From Arthrobacter sp. SX1312 (GTDB taxonomy: Bacteria; Actinomycetota; Actinomycetes; Actinomycetales; Micrococcaceae), in the NCBI RefSeq assembly GCF_002929295.1, contig NZ_PJIM01000002.1:62001-126000 (forward strand): a DNA stretch of 64,000 bases, read 5' to 3'. Under the pieces are notes generated by a model, which saw only the letters and a list, made by a program, of their open reading frames with translations, did no database searches and was not told where the DNA came from. The first letter of the stretch is position 1; every line of letters begins with the position of its first letter. Position numbers and translations under genes: made by a program. Below, piece after piece: positions 26,269-34,696 of this stretch.

Positions 26269-26331
26269 CCGGCGGCGATCCGCTCGCCCCGCCCGACCCG
26301 TCGCCGGTCCGTCCGGGGCCGGGTGCCTGTT

Positions 26332-26361
26332 TTGCTCTTGCCGTCCCCTTCTGGGTAACCT
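26332..26361 (+). promoter_or_regulatory. Promoter candidate for tRNA-Ser(GCU)
   Basis: TTGCTC (26332-26337) and TAACCT (26356-26361) are spaced 18 bp apart, about 22 nt before the mature tRNA. Confidence 0.5.
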
Positions 26362-26383
26362 TGGGAGGCTAGCGATAGCCGAT

Positions 26384-26471
26384 GGAGACGTGCCAGAGCG
26401 GCCGAATGGGCTTCACTGCTAATGAAGTGTGGGCCTAAAGCCTACCGGGGGTTCAAATCCCCCCGTCTCCG
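26384..26471 (+). tRNA. tRNA-Ser (anticodon GCU)
   Basis: An 88-nt class II tRNA with acceptor GGAGACG pairing with CGTCTCC (26464-26470) and discriminator G. The anticodon stem CTTCA/TGAAG encloses CTGCTAA, giving GCT at 26418-26420, which reads AGC and AGU. The long variable arm and the GGTTCAAAT T arm fit. CCA is not encoded. Confidence 0.97.
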
Positions 26472-26479
26472 CTGGAAGG

Positions 26480-26505
26480 GCCCCTAGAAATAGGGGCTCT
26501 TTTTT
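26480..26505 (+). terminator. Rho-independent terminator after tRNA-Ser(GCU)
   Basis: A perfect 7-bp stem GCCCCTA/TAGGGGC with a GAAA tetraloop is followed by TCTTTTTTC, the most classical terminator in the window. It begins 9 nt after the tRNA. Confidence 0.93.
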
Positions 26506-26673
26506 CGTCTCCGGGCAACCGGAGACGTCACGACCGGCGCTACATCCAGCCTCAGCGCCAACAGCAACGCCCGGGATGCCCGGGATGCCCCGCAGCAGCC
26601 CTGAGTGTCAACGCTCCCCCGGCCCCGCCGACGCCCAGGGGCTGCTGCATCCAGCCCCGCCGACACCCCGGAG

Positions 26674-28788
26674 CTACGCCTTGAGCGCCAGTGCGAACGG
26701 CAGCACCCCGGACGCCCCGGCAGCGCGCAGCGCCCGCCCGGCCTCCGTGATGGTCCACCGGCTGTCCGCGAAGTCGTCGACGAGCAGCACCGGCCCGGGG
26801 TTCGCCGCGAACCATGCGGCGCCCTCGTCAGGGACGGCGAAGTGATCCCACACGGAGGCGAGCCGGAACGCGCTGTTGCCGCCGGGCTGCCCCTGCGGAA
26901 ACCCGTGCGGCGTGGTCAGCTGCCCGAGATAGGGGATGCGGCCCACACCGGCGAGCGCCTGCGCCAGGGACCCGACGAGCTGGGGACGCCGCCGGGAGGG
27001 GATGCTGACGACGGCCACGGGCCGCTCCTCCCAACCCCACTGGGCCAGCACGCGCACGACGGCTTCGACGACCGCCGGATCGAGCGGGGCGTCGGGTGTC
27101 GCGTCCGCCAGGAGTTCGCGGAGCCTGTTGCCCCAGCCGAGGTCGGTGAGGCGTGCGAGGGCGCGGCCCGGAAGGCTGACCTCGTCCGGCTTCAGCTTCC
27201 CCTTGAGTGGCACACCGAGCTTGTCCATGCCGGAGGGCCACTGGCCGCGGGGCTCGAGCTCCACGCCGACCCTGCTGAGGGCCTGGTTCGCGGAGTCGGA
27301 TGCCTCGCGAGCCACCTCGTCCGAGTACCAGGGGCCGGCGCAGTTGTCGCAGCGGCCGCAGGGGGTGGCGGCGGGGTCGTCGAGGGACCGCGAGAGGAAC
27401 TCCATGCGGCAGGCCGTGGTGTTCTCGTAGTCGAGCATCGCCTTCTGTTCCACGACGCGCGCCTCGCTGATGCGGCGGTACCGCTCGGCGTCGTATTCCC
27501 AGGTCGCCCCGGTGCCCTCCCACCCGCCGGTGACCTTGCGGACCGCGCCGTCGACGTCGAGCACCTTGAGCAGCAGCTCGAGCGGCGAGCGCTTCAGGTT
27601 CACCCGGGTCTCGAGTGCGGGGGTGGACAGGACGACACCGGGCTGGAGGGCGTCGATCACCCGGAGCGCGGCGTCCTGGGACGGCATCGAGGCGGTGGCG
27701 AAGTACTCCCAGATGTCGCGGTCCTCTGCGCCGGGCAGCAGCAGGACGTCCGCGTTCGGCGTCCCGCGCCCGGCGCGGCCGACCTGCTGGTAGTAGGCGA
27801 CCGGGGACGAGGGCGCCCCGAGGTGCACCACGAACCCGAGGTCGGGCTTGTCGAAGCCCATACCCAGGGCGCTCGTGGCCACCAGGGCCTTCACCTCGTT
27901 GTTCTTGAGGGCTGCCTCGGCGGCCTCGCGGTCGGCCGGATCCGTGCGCCCGGTATAGGCCCGGACCGCGTGACCGTTCTCCCGGAGGAGACGCGCGGTG
28001 TCCTCGGCGGCGGAGACCGTGAGGGCGTAGATGATGCCGCTCCCCGGCAGGTCCGAGAGGTGGGTGAGAAGCCAGGCGAGACGCGATCGCGGACTCGGCA
28101 GGCGCAGCACCCCGAGCCGCAGGGACTTCCGGGCGAGCTCCCCGCGCAGCGTGAAGACGTCGGTGCCGTCCGCTCCCAGCTGCTCCTCGACGTCCTTCAC
28201 CACGCGCGAGTTGGCGGTCGCGGTCGTGGCGAGCACGGGCACCCCGGCGGGCAGCCCCATGATCAGCTCACGCAGGCGCCGGTAGTCCGGCCGGAAGTCG
28301 TGCCCCCAGTCGGAGATGCAGTGGGCCTCGTCGATCACGAGCAGGCCCGTCCGCCGCATGAGTTCCGGCAGGTGCTGCTCGCGGAAGGACGGGTTGTTGA
28401 GGCGCTCGGGGGAGACGAGGAGGACATCCACCTCGTCGGCCTGCAGCTTCGCGGTGATGTCCTGCCACTCGGTCTGGTTGGCCGAGTTGATGGCCTGCGC
28501 CCGGACACCGGCCCTGGCCGCGGCCGCGACCTGGTCCCGCATGAGCGCGAGGAGCGGCGAGACGATCAGGGTGGGCCCCGCGCCGCGCGCGCGCAGGAGC
28601 AGGCTCGCGACGAAGTACACCGCCGACTTGCCCCACCCGGTGCGCTGGACCACCAGCGCGCGTCGGCCGCCCTCCACGAGGGCCTCGATGGCCTCGAACT
28701 GTCCGTCGTGGAACCGTGCGTCCGGCGACCCGACGAGGGTGGTCAGGATATCGGTGGCTTGCTCGTTCAGCGTGGTGGTCGGCGACAT
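26674..28788 (-). CDS. recQ: RecQ-family ATP-dependent DNA helicase with PRTase-like C-terminus
   Basis: A 704-residue SF2 helicase. Walker A is QRTGWGKSAVYF, the DEAH box lies in VIDEAHCISDWGHDFRPDYR, motif III in LATTAT and motif VI in YYQQVGRAGRG. A zinc-binding set follows (C-R-M...C-G-R-C-D-N-C). The last 70 residues contain PGPVLLVDDFADSRWTITEA, which looks like the PRPP-binding loop of type I phosphoribosyltransferases such as ComF. No canonical HRDC domain was recognised. RecQ enzymes unwind DNA in 3'-5' direction during repair. The start at MSPTTTLNEQ (28788) follows GATACT by 6 nt, so the mRNA may be leaderless. Confidence 0.92.
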   Translation of the reverse strand: MSPTTTLNEQATDILTTLVGSPDARFHDGQFEAIEALVEGGRRALVVQRTGWGKSAVYFVASLLLRARGAGPTLIVSPLLALMRDQVAAAARAGVRAQAINSANQTEWQDITAKLQADEVDVLLVSPERLNNPSFREQHLPELMRRTGLLVIDEAHCISDWGHDFRPDYRRLRELIMGLPAGVPVLATTATANSRVVKDVEEQLGADGTDVFTLRGELARKSLRLGVLRLPSPRSRLAWLLTHLSDLPGSGIIYALTVSAAEDTARLLRENGHAVRAYTGRTDPADREAAEAALKNNEVKALVATSALGMGFDKPDLGFVVHLGAPSSPVAYYQQVGRAGRGTPNADVLLLPGAEDRDIWEYFATASMPSQDAALRVIDALQPGVVLSTPALETRVNLKRSPLELLLKVLDVDGAVRKVTGGWEGTGATWEYDAERYRRISEARVVEQKAMLDYENTTACRMEFLSRSLDDPAATPCGRCDNCAGPWYSDEVAREASDSANQALSRVGVELEPRGQWPSGMDKLGVPLKGKLKPDEVSLPGRALARLTDLGWGNRLRELLADATPDAPLDPAVVEAVVRVLAQWGWEERPVAVVSIPSRRRPQLVGSLAQALAGVGRIPYLGQLTTPHGFPQGQPGGNSAFRLASVWDHFAVPDEGAAWFAANPGPVLLVDDFADSRWTITEAGRALRAAGASGVLPFALALKA

Positions 28789-28800
28789 CTCCCCAGTATC
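28789..28800 (-). promoter_or_regulatory. Leaderless -10 box candidate for recQ
   Basis: On the minus strand GATACT (28800-28795) ends 6 nt before the ATG at 28788. The intervening GGGGAG touches the start codon and is too close to act as a ribosome-binding site. Confidence 0.5.
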
Positions 28801-28868
28801 CCAGCCGCCTCCCCCACTCCCCGCGGTGCAACCGCTATGTGCACAGCTGTCGCTCCGGCACCAGCCGA

Positions 28869-28874
28869 TACACT
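28869..28874 (+). promoter_or_regulatory. Leaderless -10 box candidate for manB
   Basis: TACACT ends 7 nt before the GTG start at 28882, and no Shine-Dalgarno sequence precedes the start. The transcript would begin at or next to the GTG. Confidence 0.5.
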
Positions 28875-28881
28875 TCCAGAC

Positions 28882-30288
28882 GTGACTACAACCTTCGATC
28901 TCTCTGCATCCTTCAAGGCCTACGACGTCCGCGGCATCGTCGGTGAGACCATCACCGCCGACTCGGTCCGGGCGGTCGGAGCAGCCTTCGTCGACTCGCT
29001 CGAGCTGTCCGGTGAGACCATCCTCGTCGGCGGAGACATGCGGCCGTCGTCGCCCGAGTTCTCGAAGGCGTTCGCCGAGGGTGCCACCCGCCGCGGGGCG
29101 AACGTGGTCTACCTCGACCTCATCTCCACCGACGAGCTCTACTACGCCAGCGGTACCCTGAATGCGGCCGGTGTGACGTTCACCGCCAGCCACAACCCGG
29201 CCCAGTACAACGGGATGAAGATGACGCGCCCCGGTGCCGTCCCCGTGTCCTCGGAGACGGGCCTCAACGACGTCCAGGAGCGTGCCGAACGCTACCTCGC
29301 AGACGGCTCGATCCCCGCCGCCGCGGTGCAGGGCACCACCGGCGTGCGCGACGTCCTCGAGGAGTACTCGCGGTTCCTGCGCACCCAGGTGGACCTCTCG
29401 TCGTCGCGCCCGCTCAAGCTGGTGGTGGACGCCGGCAACGGCATGGCGGGCCTGACCACCCCCGCCGTCCTCGGCGACAAGATCCTGCCCGCCCTGCCGT
29501 TCGAGATCGTGCCCCTCTACTTCGAGCTCGACGGCTCCTTCCCCAACCACCCGGCCAACCCGCTCGAGCCGGAGAACCTCCGCGACCTGCAGGCCGCCGT
29601 CGTCGAGCACGGCGCGGACATCGGGATCGCGTTCGACGGCGACGCCGACCGCTGCTTCATCATCGACGAGCTCGGCCAGCCCGTCTCACCCAGCGCCATC
29701 ACCGCGATGGTCGCCCGCCGCGAGATCGCCCGTGCGCAGGCCGCCGGCGAGGCCGAACCCGTGATCATCCACAACCTCATCACCTCCCGCGCGGTGCCGG
29801 AACTGATCAGGCACGACGGCGGCCGTCCGGTCCGCACGCGCGTGGGCCACTCCTTCATCAAGGCCGTCATGGCGAAGGAGGGCGCCGTGTTCGGCGGCGA
29901 GCACTCCGCCCACTACTACTTCCGGGACTTCTGGAACGCGGACACGGGGATGCTCGCCGCGATGCACGTCCTCGCGGCCCTGGGCGAGCAGGACGGGCCG
30001 CTCTCGGAGCTGGGCCGCGAATACGAGCCCTACTTCTCCTCGGGCGAAGTCAACTCGAAGGTCGAGGACCTCACGGCGTCCATCGCCCGGGCGCGCGCCG
30101 AGTTCGAGCAGGACGGCGTCGTCGTCGACGACCTCGACGGACTGACCTTCACCCCGGACCACGGGAACTGGTGGTTCAACCTGCGCCCCTCGAACACCGA
30201 GCCGTACCTCCGGCTCAACGCCGAGGCCGTGGATCCCCGGACGCTCCAGGACCTCGTGCAGCGCGTCCTCGGGGTCATCCGCGACTGA
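28882..30288 (+). CDS. manB: Phosphomannomutase/phosphoglucomutase
   Basis: A 468-residue alpha-D-phosphohexomutase. All four active-site loops are visible: the phosphoserine loop TFTASHNPAQYNG, the Mg-binding loop FDGDADRC, the sugar-binding loop GGEHSAHYYF and the phosphate-binding loop RPSNTEPYLR. It interconverts mannose-6-P and mannose-1-P (and possibly the glucose forms) to supply GDP-mannose for wall glycans. The GTG start (VTTTFDLSASFKAYDVRGIV) sits at the 5' end of the predicted transcript. It is divergent from recQ and converges with pckG, separated by a hairpin. Confidence 0.94.
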   Translation: MTTTFDLSASFKAYDVRGIVGETITADSVRAVGAAFVDSLELSGETILVGGDMRPSSPEFSKAFAEGATRRGANVVYLDLISTDELYYASGTLNAAGVTFTASHNPAQYNGMKMTRPGAVPVSSETGLNDVQERAERYLADGSIPAAAVQGTTGVRDVLEEYSRFLRTQVDLSSSRPLKLVVDAGNGMAGLTTPAVLGDKILPALPFEIVPLYFELDGSFPNHPANPLEPENLRDLQAAVVEHGADIGIAFDGDADRCFIIDELGQPVSPSAITAMVARREIARAQAAGEAEPVIIHNLITSRAVPELIRHDGGRPVRTRVGHSFIKAVMAKEGAVFGGEHSAHYYFRDFWNADTGMLAAMHVLAALGEQDGPLSELGREYEPYFSSGEVNSKVEDLTASIARARAEFEQDGVVVDDLDGLTFTPDHGNWWFNLRPSNTEPYLRLNAEAVDPRTLQDLVQRVLGVIRD

Positions 30289-30321
30289 CCCTCCGCGCGG
30301 TACCGGCCGGGAGCGCACGTA

Positions 30322-30350
30322 TGGCGGGTCCCACCACTCAGGACCCGCCA
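30322..30350. terminator. Bidirectional terminator hairpin between manB and pckG
   Basis: A perfect 10-bp stem TGGCGGGTCC/GGACCCGCCA with a 9-nt loop in the 105-bp gap between converging genes. It has no T-tract on either side. Confidence 0.7.
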
Positions 30351-30393
30351 CAGGTGCGCACCCACCGAGGACCGGCGTCGTCGGCCCCTGATG

Positions 30394-32235
30394 TCAGGAG
30401 ACGCTGAACCGTTCCTTCAGTTCGTGGAGCTGGCCCCGGAGCTCGTCGGGCAGGGACTCACCGAAGCGGTCGTACCACTGCTCGATGCCCCGGAGTTCCT
30501 CGGCCCATTCGGCGGCGTCGACATGCACGGCGGCCTCCACCTCGGCCGGCGTCATGTCCAGTCCCGTGAGATCGAGCGCTTCCCCTGTGGGGACGAAGCC
30601 GATGGGGGTCTCGACGGCGTCCGCTGTGCCCTCCAGCCGTTCGATGACCCACTTGAGTACCCGCGAATTGTCGCCGAAGCCGGGCCAGGCGAAGCCTCCG
30701 GACGCAGTGCGGCGGAACCAGTTGACGAGGAAGATCTTCGGCAGGCGTGCCTGGTCCGCGCCGGCGCTGAGGGTGAGCCAGTGCCGGAGGTAGTCGCCGG
30801 CGTCGTAGCCGATGAAGGGCAGCATGGCCATGGGGTCACGGCGCACGCGGCCCACCTCGCCGGCAGCGGCCGCCGTGGTCTCCGACGACAGCGTCGATCC
30901 CATGAAGATGCCGTTCGCCCAGTTGCGCGACTGCGTGACGAGAGGGACCGTCGTCTTGCGGCGTCCGCCGAAGAGGATGGCCGAGAGCTCGACGCCGTCG
31001 GGCCGGTTGAACTCCTCGGCGAGCATGTCGATCTGGTCGATCGGGGTGCAGAACCGGGCGTTCGGGTGCGCGGCGGTGTGATCCATGTCCGGCGTCCAGT
31101 CGCGGCCCTGCCAGTCCGTGAGGTGGGCCGGCACCTCCTCCGTCATGCCCTCCCACCAGACGCCGCCGTCGTCGGTGAGGGCCACGTTCGTGAAGACCGA
31201 GTTGCCCTTGGCGATGGCGCGCATCGCGTTCGGGTTCGTGTGCCAGCCGGTGCCCGGGGCGACGCCGAACAGGCCTGCCTCGGGGTTGACGGCCCGCAGC
31301 TCGCCCTCCTTGCCGAAGCGCATCCAGGTGATGTCATCGCCCAGGGTCTCGACCTTCCAGCCGTCGATCGTGGGGTCGAGCAAGGCGAGGTTCGTCTTGC
31401 CGCATGCCGAGGGGAACGCCGCGGAGAGGTAGTAGGTCTTGTCCTGGGGTGAGGTGAGCTTGAGGATCAGCATGTGCTCGGCCAGCCAGCCCTCGTCGCG
31501 GGCCATGACGGATGCGATCCGCAGCGCGTAGCACTTCTTGCCGAGCAGGGCGTTGCCGCCGTAGCCGGAACCGTAGGACCAGATGGAGCGCTCCTCGGGG
31601 AAGTGGACGATCCACTTGTCCTCGTTGCAGGGCCATGGGACATCGGCCTCACCCTCGGCCAGGGGTGCTCCGAGCGAGTGGAGGGCAGGCACGAACGCGG
31701 CGTCGAGTTCAGTCATGCGGTCCAGGACGGGGGTGCCGATCGTCGCCATGATGCGCATGGACGTGACCACGTAGGCGCTGTCGGTGATCTCGACGCCGAA
31801 CTTGGGGTCCTCGGCGTCGAGGTGGCCCATGACGAACGGGATGACGTACATGGTGCGCCCGCGCATGGCCCCGGTGAACAGGCCGGTGAGCTTCGCCTTC
31901 ATCTCGGCCGGATCCATCCAGTTGTTCGTGAAGCCCGCTTCCCGCTCATCCTTCGAGCAGATGAAGGTCTGCTCCTCGACCCGGGCCACGTCCCTGGGGT
32001 CCGAGAACGCGGCGAAGGAGTTGGGGAAGGTCTCCGGGTTGAGCCGGATGAAGGTGCCGCTCTCGACCAGACCATCCGCGAGACGCCGGTTCTCGGCCTC
32101 CGACCCGTCCACCCAGACGACGTCGGCGGGCTGCGTCAGCTGCCGCACCTCCTCCACCCACGCGAGCAGGGCCCGGTGGGTGGTCGGCGCAGTGGGGGGT
32201 GTGTCGACCGTGAGCTGCCGTACGGGATCGCCCAT
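30394..32235 (-). CDS. pckG: Phosphoenolpyruvate carboxykinase (GTP)
   Basis: A 613-residue GTP-type PEPCK. The P-loop is [16 protein letters not shown], the metal and GTP segments include [13 protein letters not shown], and the mobile-lid region lies in [20 protein letters not shown]. The segment [20 protein letters not shown] is family-typical. It converts oxaloacetate plus GTP to PEP and is the key step of gluconeogenesis from organic acids. Length and motifs are complete. GAAGGGAAG precedes the ATG. A TGTGA-N6-TCAC site at 32382-32397, about 150 bp upstream, suggests cAMP/GlxR-type control, which would pair logically with the CstA pyruvate carrier. Confidence 0.97.
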   Translation of the reverse strand: MGDPVRQLTVDTPPTAPTTHRALLAWVEEVRQLTQPADVVWVDGSEAENRRLADGLVESGTFIRLNPETFPNSFAAFSDPRDVARVEEQTFICSKDEREAGFTNNWMDPAEMKAKLTGLFTGAMRGRTMYVIPFVMGHLDAEDPKFGVEITDSAYVVTSMRIMATIGTPVLDRMTELDAAFVPALHSLGAPLAEGEADVPWPCNEDKWIVHFPEERSIWSYGSGYGGNALLGKKCYALRIASVMARDEGWLAEHMLILKLTSPQDKTYYLSAAFPSACGKTNLALLDPTIDGWKVETLGDDITWMRFGKEGELRAVNPEAGLFGVAPGTGWHTNPNAMRAIAKGNSVFTNVALTDDGGVWWEGMTEEVPAHLTDWQGRDWTPDMDHTAAHPNARFCTPIDQIDMLAEEFNRPDGVELSAILFGGRRKTTVPLVTQSRNWANGIFMGSTLSSETTAAAAGEVGRVRRDPMAMLPFIGYDAGDYLRHWLTLSAGADQARLPKIFLVNWFRRTASGGFAWPGFGDNSRVLKWVIERLEGTADAVETPIGFVPTGEALDLTGLDMTPAEVEAAVHVDAAEWAEELRGIEQWYDRFGESLPDELRGQLHELKERFSVS

Positions 32236-32381
32236 TACTCTTCCCTTCGTTGGGTGCCTGGTGTGTACCGATGCTAGGGGCGGGATATTTCATGTGAGGG
32301 TCCGATCGGCGGAGCATGCACCCTGGACCTGGGGTGTTCCGCGTCACTGCGCCGATGTCCAGCGCTTACGTTACGCCCTGC

Positions 32382-32397
32382 TGTGATGAAGGTCACG
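32382..32397. promoter_or_regulatory. CRP/GlxR-type site upstream of pckG
   Basis: TGTGATGAAGGTCACG matches TGTGA-N6-TCACA at 9 of 10 defined positions. It lies between pckG and tRNA-Arg(ACG), 147-162 bp upstream of the pckG start. The site type is known from GlxR/CRP regulons of actinobacteria; use here is inferred. Confidence 0.5.
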
Positions 32398-32410
32398 TAG
32401 ACCGGTCTAC
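32397..32410. promoter_or_regulatory. Perfect 14-bp palindrome GTAGACCGGTCTAC
   Basis: The palindrome shares its first base with the CRP-like site and lies in the pckG/tRNA-Arg divergent region. It may bind a second dimeric regulator. No known regulator was assigned. Confidence 0.4.
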
Positions 32411-32526
32411 CCGGGACTGGAGGGGTACGCTGATTAGGCGCCGCAGCCAATCCACGCTAGAGTTATTTACGGCCAAACGGCCGGTTTGTGGGACTCATCC
32501 GCCCGGCGGATCGACGAACTGCGAAT

Positions 32527-32602
32527 GCGTGCGTAGCTCAACGGATAGAGCATCTGACTACGGATCAGAAGGTTGGGGGTTCGAATCCCTTCGCGCGCAC
32601 CA
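32527..32602 (+). tRNA. tRNA-Arg (anticodon ACG)
   Basis: A 76-nt tRNA including an encoded CCA. The acceptor GCGTGCG pairs with CGCGCGC with one G-U pair. The anticodon stem TCTGA/TCAGA encloses CTACGGA, giving anticodon ACG, expected to be edited to ICG by TadA, whose gene lies at 36622. The T arm GGTTCGAAT is present. Confidence 0.96.
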
Positions 32603-32620
32603 CGGTCGAACCAGACCACG

Positions 32621-32648
32621 AAGGGCCCCGACTCCGGTCGGGGCCTTT
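32621..32648 (+). terminator. Terminator after tRNA-Arg(ACG)
   Basis: An 11-bp stem (32621-32631 with 32638-32648) with one G-U pair; the right arm ends in CTTT. It starts 18 nt after the tRNA. Confidence 0.8.
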
Positions 32649-32693
32649 CGCATGTGGGTTGCTCCCGGGTGGGGCGGATGGAAGGCTCTGCCT

Positions 32694-34112
32694 ATGAGCG
32701 AACCCCAGAGCATCGATGTCATCGTGATCGGCGCCGGCGCAGTCGGCGAGAACGTGGCGGGCCGGGTGGTCGAGCGGGGATTCTCTGCGGTGCTCGTCGA
32801 GGCCGATCTCGTCGGGGGTGAATGCTCCTACTGGGCCTGCATGCCGTCCAAGGCCCTCCTCCGCCCGGGCACCGTCCTCAACGCGGCCCGCGGCGTGGCC
32901 GGCGCACGGGAAGCTGTGACGGGTGTACTCGACGCGCAGCAGGTGCTCGAGCGCCGCACCTCCTTCACTTCCGACTGGGACGACTCCTCACAGGAGGAAT
33001 GGGTGACCTCGACGGGCATCACCCTGGAACGCGGCTGGGCGAAACTCACCGGTGAGCGCGAGGTCGTCATCGGCCACGGCGACGGATCCGAGACCAGCTA
33101 CCGCGCGAACCACGCCGTCGTGCTCGCCACGGGCTCCACGCCGACGGTCCCGCCCGTCGACGGGCTCGCCGACCTCGACTACTGGACCACTCGTGACGCG
33201 ACCTCCGCGAAAACGATCCCCGCAAGCCTCGCCGTCCTCGGCGGCGGCGTGGCCGGCGTCGAACTGGCCCAGGCCTATGCTCGACTCGGCGCGGAGGTCA
33301 CCGTCATCGCCCGCAGCGGGATCCTCGGCAATTACCCGAAGGAAGCCTCGGACCTCGTCGTCGACGCCCTCCGCGGTGAAGGGCTCACAATCCTGACGGA
33401 CACGGCGACGAACGCGGTGCGCCAGGCGGACGGCGGCTTCGTACTCGACGTCGGCGACGGCCGGACCGTCACGGCGGAGAAACTCCTCGTCTCGACCGGG
33501 CGGCACCCGCACACATCCGGACTCGGGCTCGAGAGTATCGGCCTGGACCCGAAGACGCTGACCCGGGACGCCACCGGACGCGTCCCCGACGCCGGCGGCT
33601 GGCTGTACGCGGTCGGCGACGTGGGCGGTGTGGTCCAACTGACGCACCAGGGGAAGTACGAGGCGCGCGTGACCGGTGACGCAATCGCGGCCCGCGCCCG
33701 GGGCACCCTCGGCGATGCCGCCGAGGACTGGAGCGCCTACGCCTCGACGGCGGACCGGACCGCTGTCCCCCAGGTGGTGTTCACCGACCCGGAGATTGCC
33801 ATGGTGGGGCGCACCCTCGAGCAGGCGCGGAAGGACGGCGTCAACGCCTCCGAGACGTCCCTCGAGATCGCCGTCGCCGGGTCCGCCCTGCACTCGGACG
33901 GGTACAAGGGCTGGGCGCAGATGGTCGTCGACGAGGACCGGAAGGTGCTCGTGGGCGTCACCTTCGCCGGGCCCGAGGTGTCCGAGATGCTCCACGCCGC
34001 CACGATCGCCATCGTCGGGGAGGTGCCCCTCGACCGCCTGTGGCATGCCGTGCCCTCCTACCCCACCGTGAGCGAGGTGTGGCTGCGGTTGCTCGAGAAA
34101 TACGGTCTGTAG
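32694..34112 (+). CDS. Pyridine nucleotide-disulfide oxidoreductase family flavoprotein
   Basis: A 472-residue class I flavoprotein. The FAD motif is IVIGAGAVGENVAGRV, the redox-active Cys pair is C44/C49 in GGECSYWACMPSK, and the NAD(P) motif is AVLGGGVAGVELAQAYARLG. A second FAD motif (LYAVGDVGG) and the dimerisation domain follow. In dihydrolipoamide, glutathione and mercuric reductases the C-terminal HPTxxE supplies the catalytic His-Glu pair. Here the matching place reads YPTVSE (Tyr456, Glu461), so the usual acid-base His is missing. It may therefore act on quinones or another acceptor instead of a standard disulfide. No partner genes point to a substrate. Confidence 0.88.
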   Translation: MSEPQSIDVIVIGAGAVGENVAGRVVERGFSAVLVEADLVGGECSYWACMPSKALLRPGTVLNAARGVAGAREAVTGVLDAQQVLERRTSFTSDWDDSSQEEWVTSTGITLERGWAKLTGEREVVIGHGDGSETSYRANHAVVLATGSTPTVPPVDGLADLDYWTTRDATSAKTIPASLAVLGGGVAGVELAQAYARLGAEVTVIARSGILGNYPKEASDLVVDALRGEGLTILTDTATNAVRQADGGFVLDVGDGRTVTAEKLLVSTGRHPHTSGLGLESIGLDPKTLTRDATGRVPDAGGWLYAVGDVGGVVQLTHQGKYEARVTGDAIAARARGTLGDAAEDWSAYASTADRTAVPQVVFTDPEIAMVGRTLEQARKDGVNASETSLEIAVAGSALHSDGYKGWAQMVVDEDRKVLVGVTFAGPEVSEMLHAATIAIVGEVPLDRLWHAVPSYPTVSEVWLRLLEKYGL

Positions 34113-34125
34113 CGGACCGGACCCG

Positions 34126-34659
34126 TCAGCGGAGAGTCGATGCCCGGCGGACCACGAAGTCCGTGACGTCGGCGTCGCGCCCGTCGAGCTCCGCCCAGGG
34201 ACCGTCGAACGCCATGACGGTGAGGCCCGACGTCGGGTAGTCCGTCGCGAGATCCATGACCGCGCGTTCGCTGGAGCGGACGGAAGCCAGGCGCATCGCC
34301 AGGTCCTGGACGCCGGGATTGTGCGCGATGACGAGCAGGCTCGTCACGGTCTGCGGCACGTGGTTGATGAGGGCGAGCATCTCGGAGGGACGGGCCGCGT
34401 AGAGCTCGTCCTCCAGCTTGGGCGTGGGCGCTTTGTCCCCCAGCTCCTTGCAGACCCAGGTGCAGGTCTGGCGGGTGCGCAGGGCAGTGGAGACGAGGAT
34501 GAAGTCGGGGACGGCATCGTGTTCCAGCATCCAGCGCCCCACGAGCGGGGCGTCGGCGTGGCCGCGCGAACTCAGCGACCGCTCGTGGTCGGGGATGCCC
34601 TCCTGGAACTCGGCCTTCGCGTGGCGCAGCAGCATGAGTCGTTTCAGGTGGGAGGCCAT
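34126..34659 (-). CDS. sixA: SixA-type phosphohistidine phosphatase (histidine phosphatase superfamily)
   Basis: A 177-residue cytosolic protein. The catalytic RHG-type motif is LMLLRHAKAE, where the histidine accepts phosphate, and the second active-site His lies in LLVIAHNPGVQDLA. Family residues follow in the order SSRGHADAPLVGRWM and STALRTRQTC. E. coli SixA removes phosphate from phosphohistidine on NPr; the substrate here is unknown. The ATG at 34659 is preceded by TAGACT with a 6-nt gap and no ribosome-binding site, so it appears leaderless. It converges with the flavoprotein gene, 13 bp away. Confidence 0.88.
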   Translation of the reverse strand: MASHLKRLMLLRHAKAEFQEGIPDHERSLSSRGHADAPLVGRWMLEHDAVPDFILVSTALRTRQTCTWVCKELGDKAPTPKLEDELYAARPSEMLALINHVPQTVTSLLVIAHNPGVQDLAMRLASVRSSERAVMDLATDYPTSGLTVMAFDGPWAELDGRDADVTDFVVRRASTLR

Positions 34660-34671
34660 CCTCGCAGTCTA
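34660..34671 (-). promoter_or_regulatory. Leaderless promoter -10 box of the SixA-type gene
   Basis: On the minus strand TAGACT (34671-34666) is followed by GCGAGG and the ATG at 34659, giving the 6-nt spacing seen at other genes in this window. Confidence 0.55.
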
Positions 34672-34696
34672 GAGCTTCCCCGGCGTTCCCAGCAGC

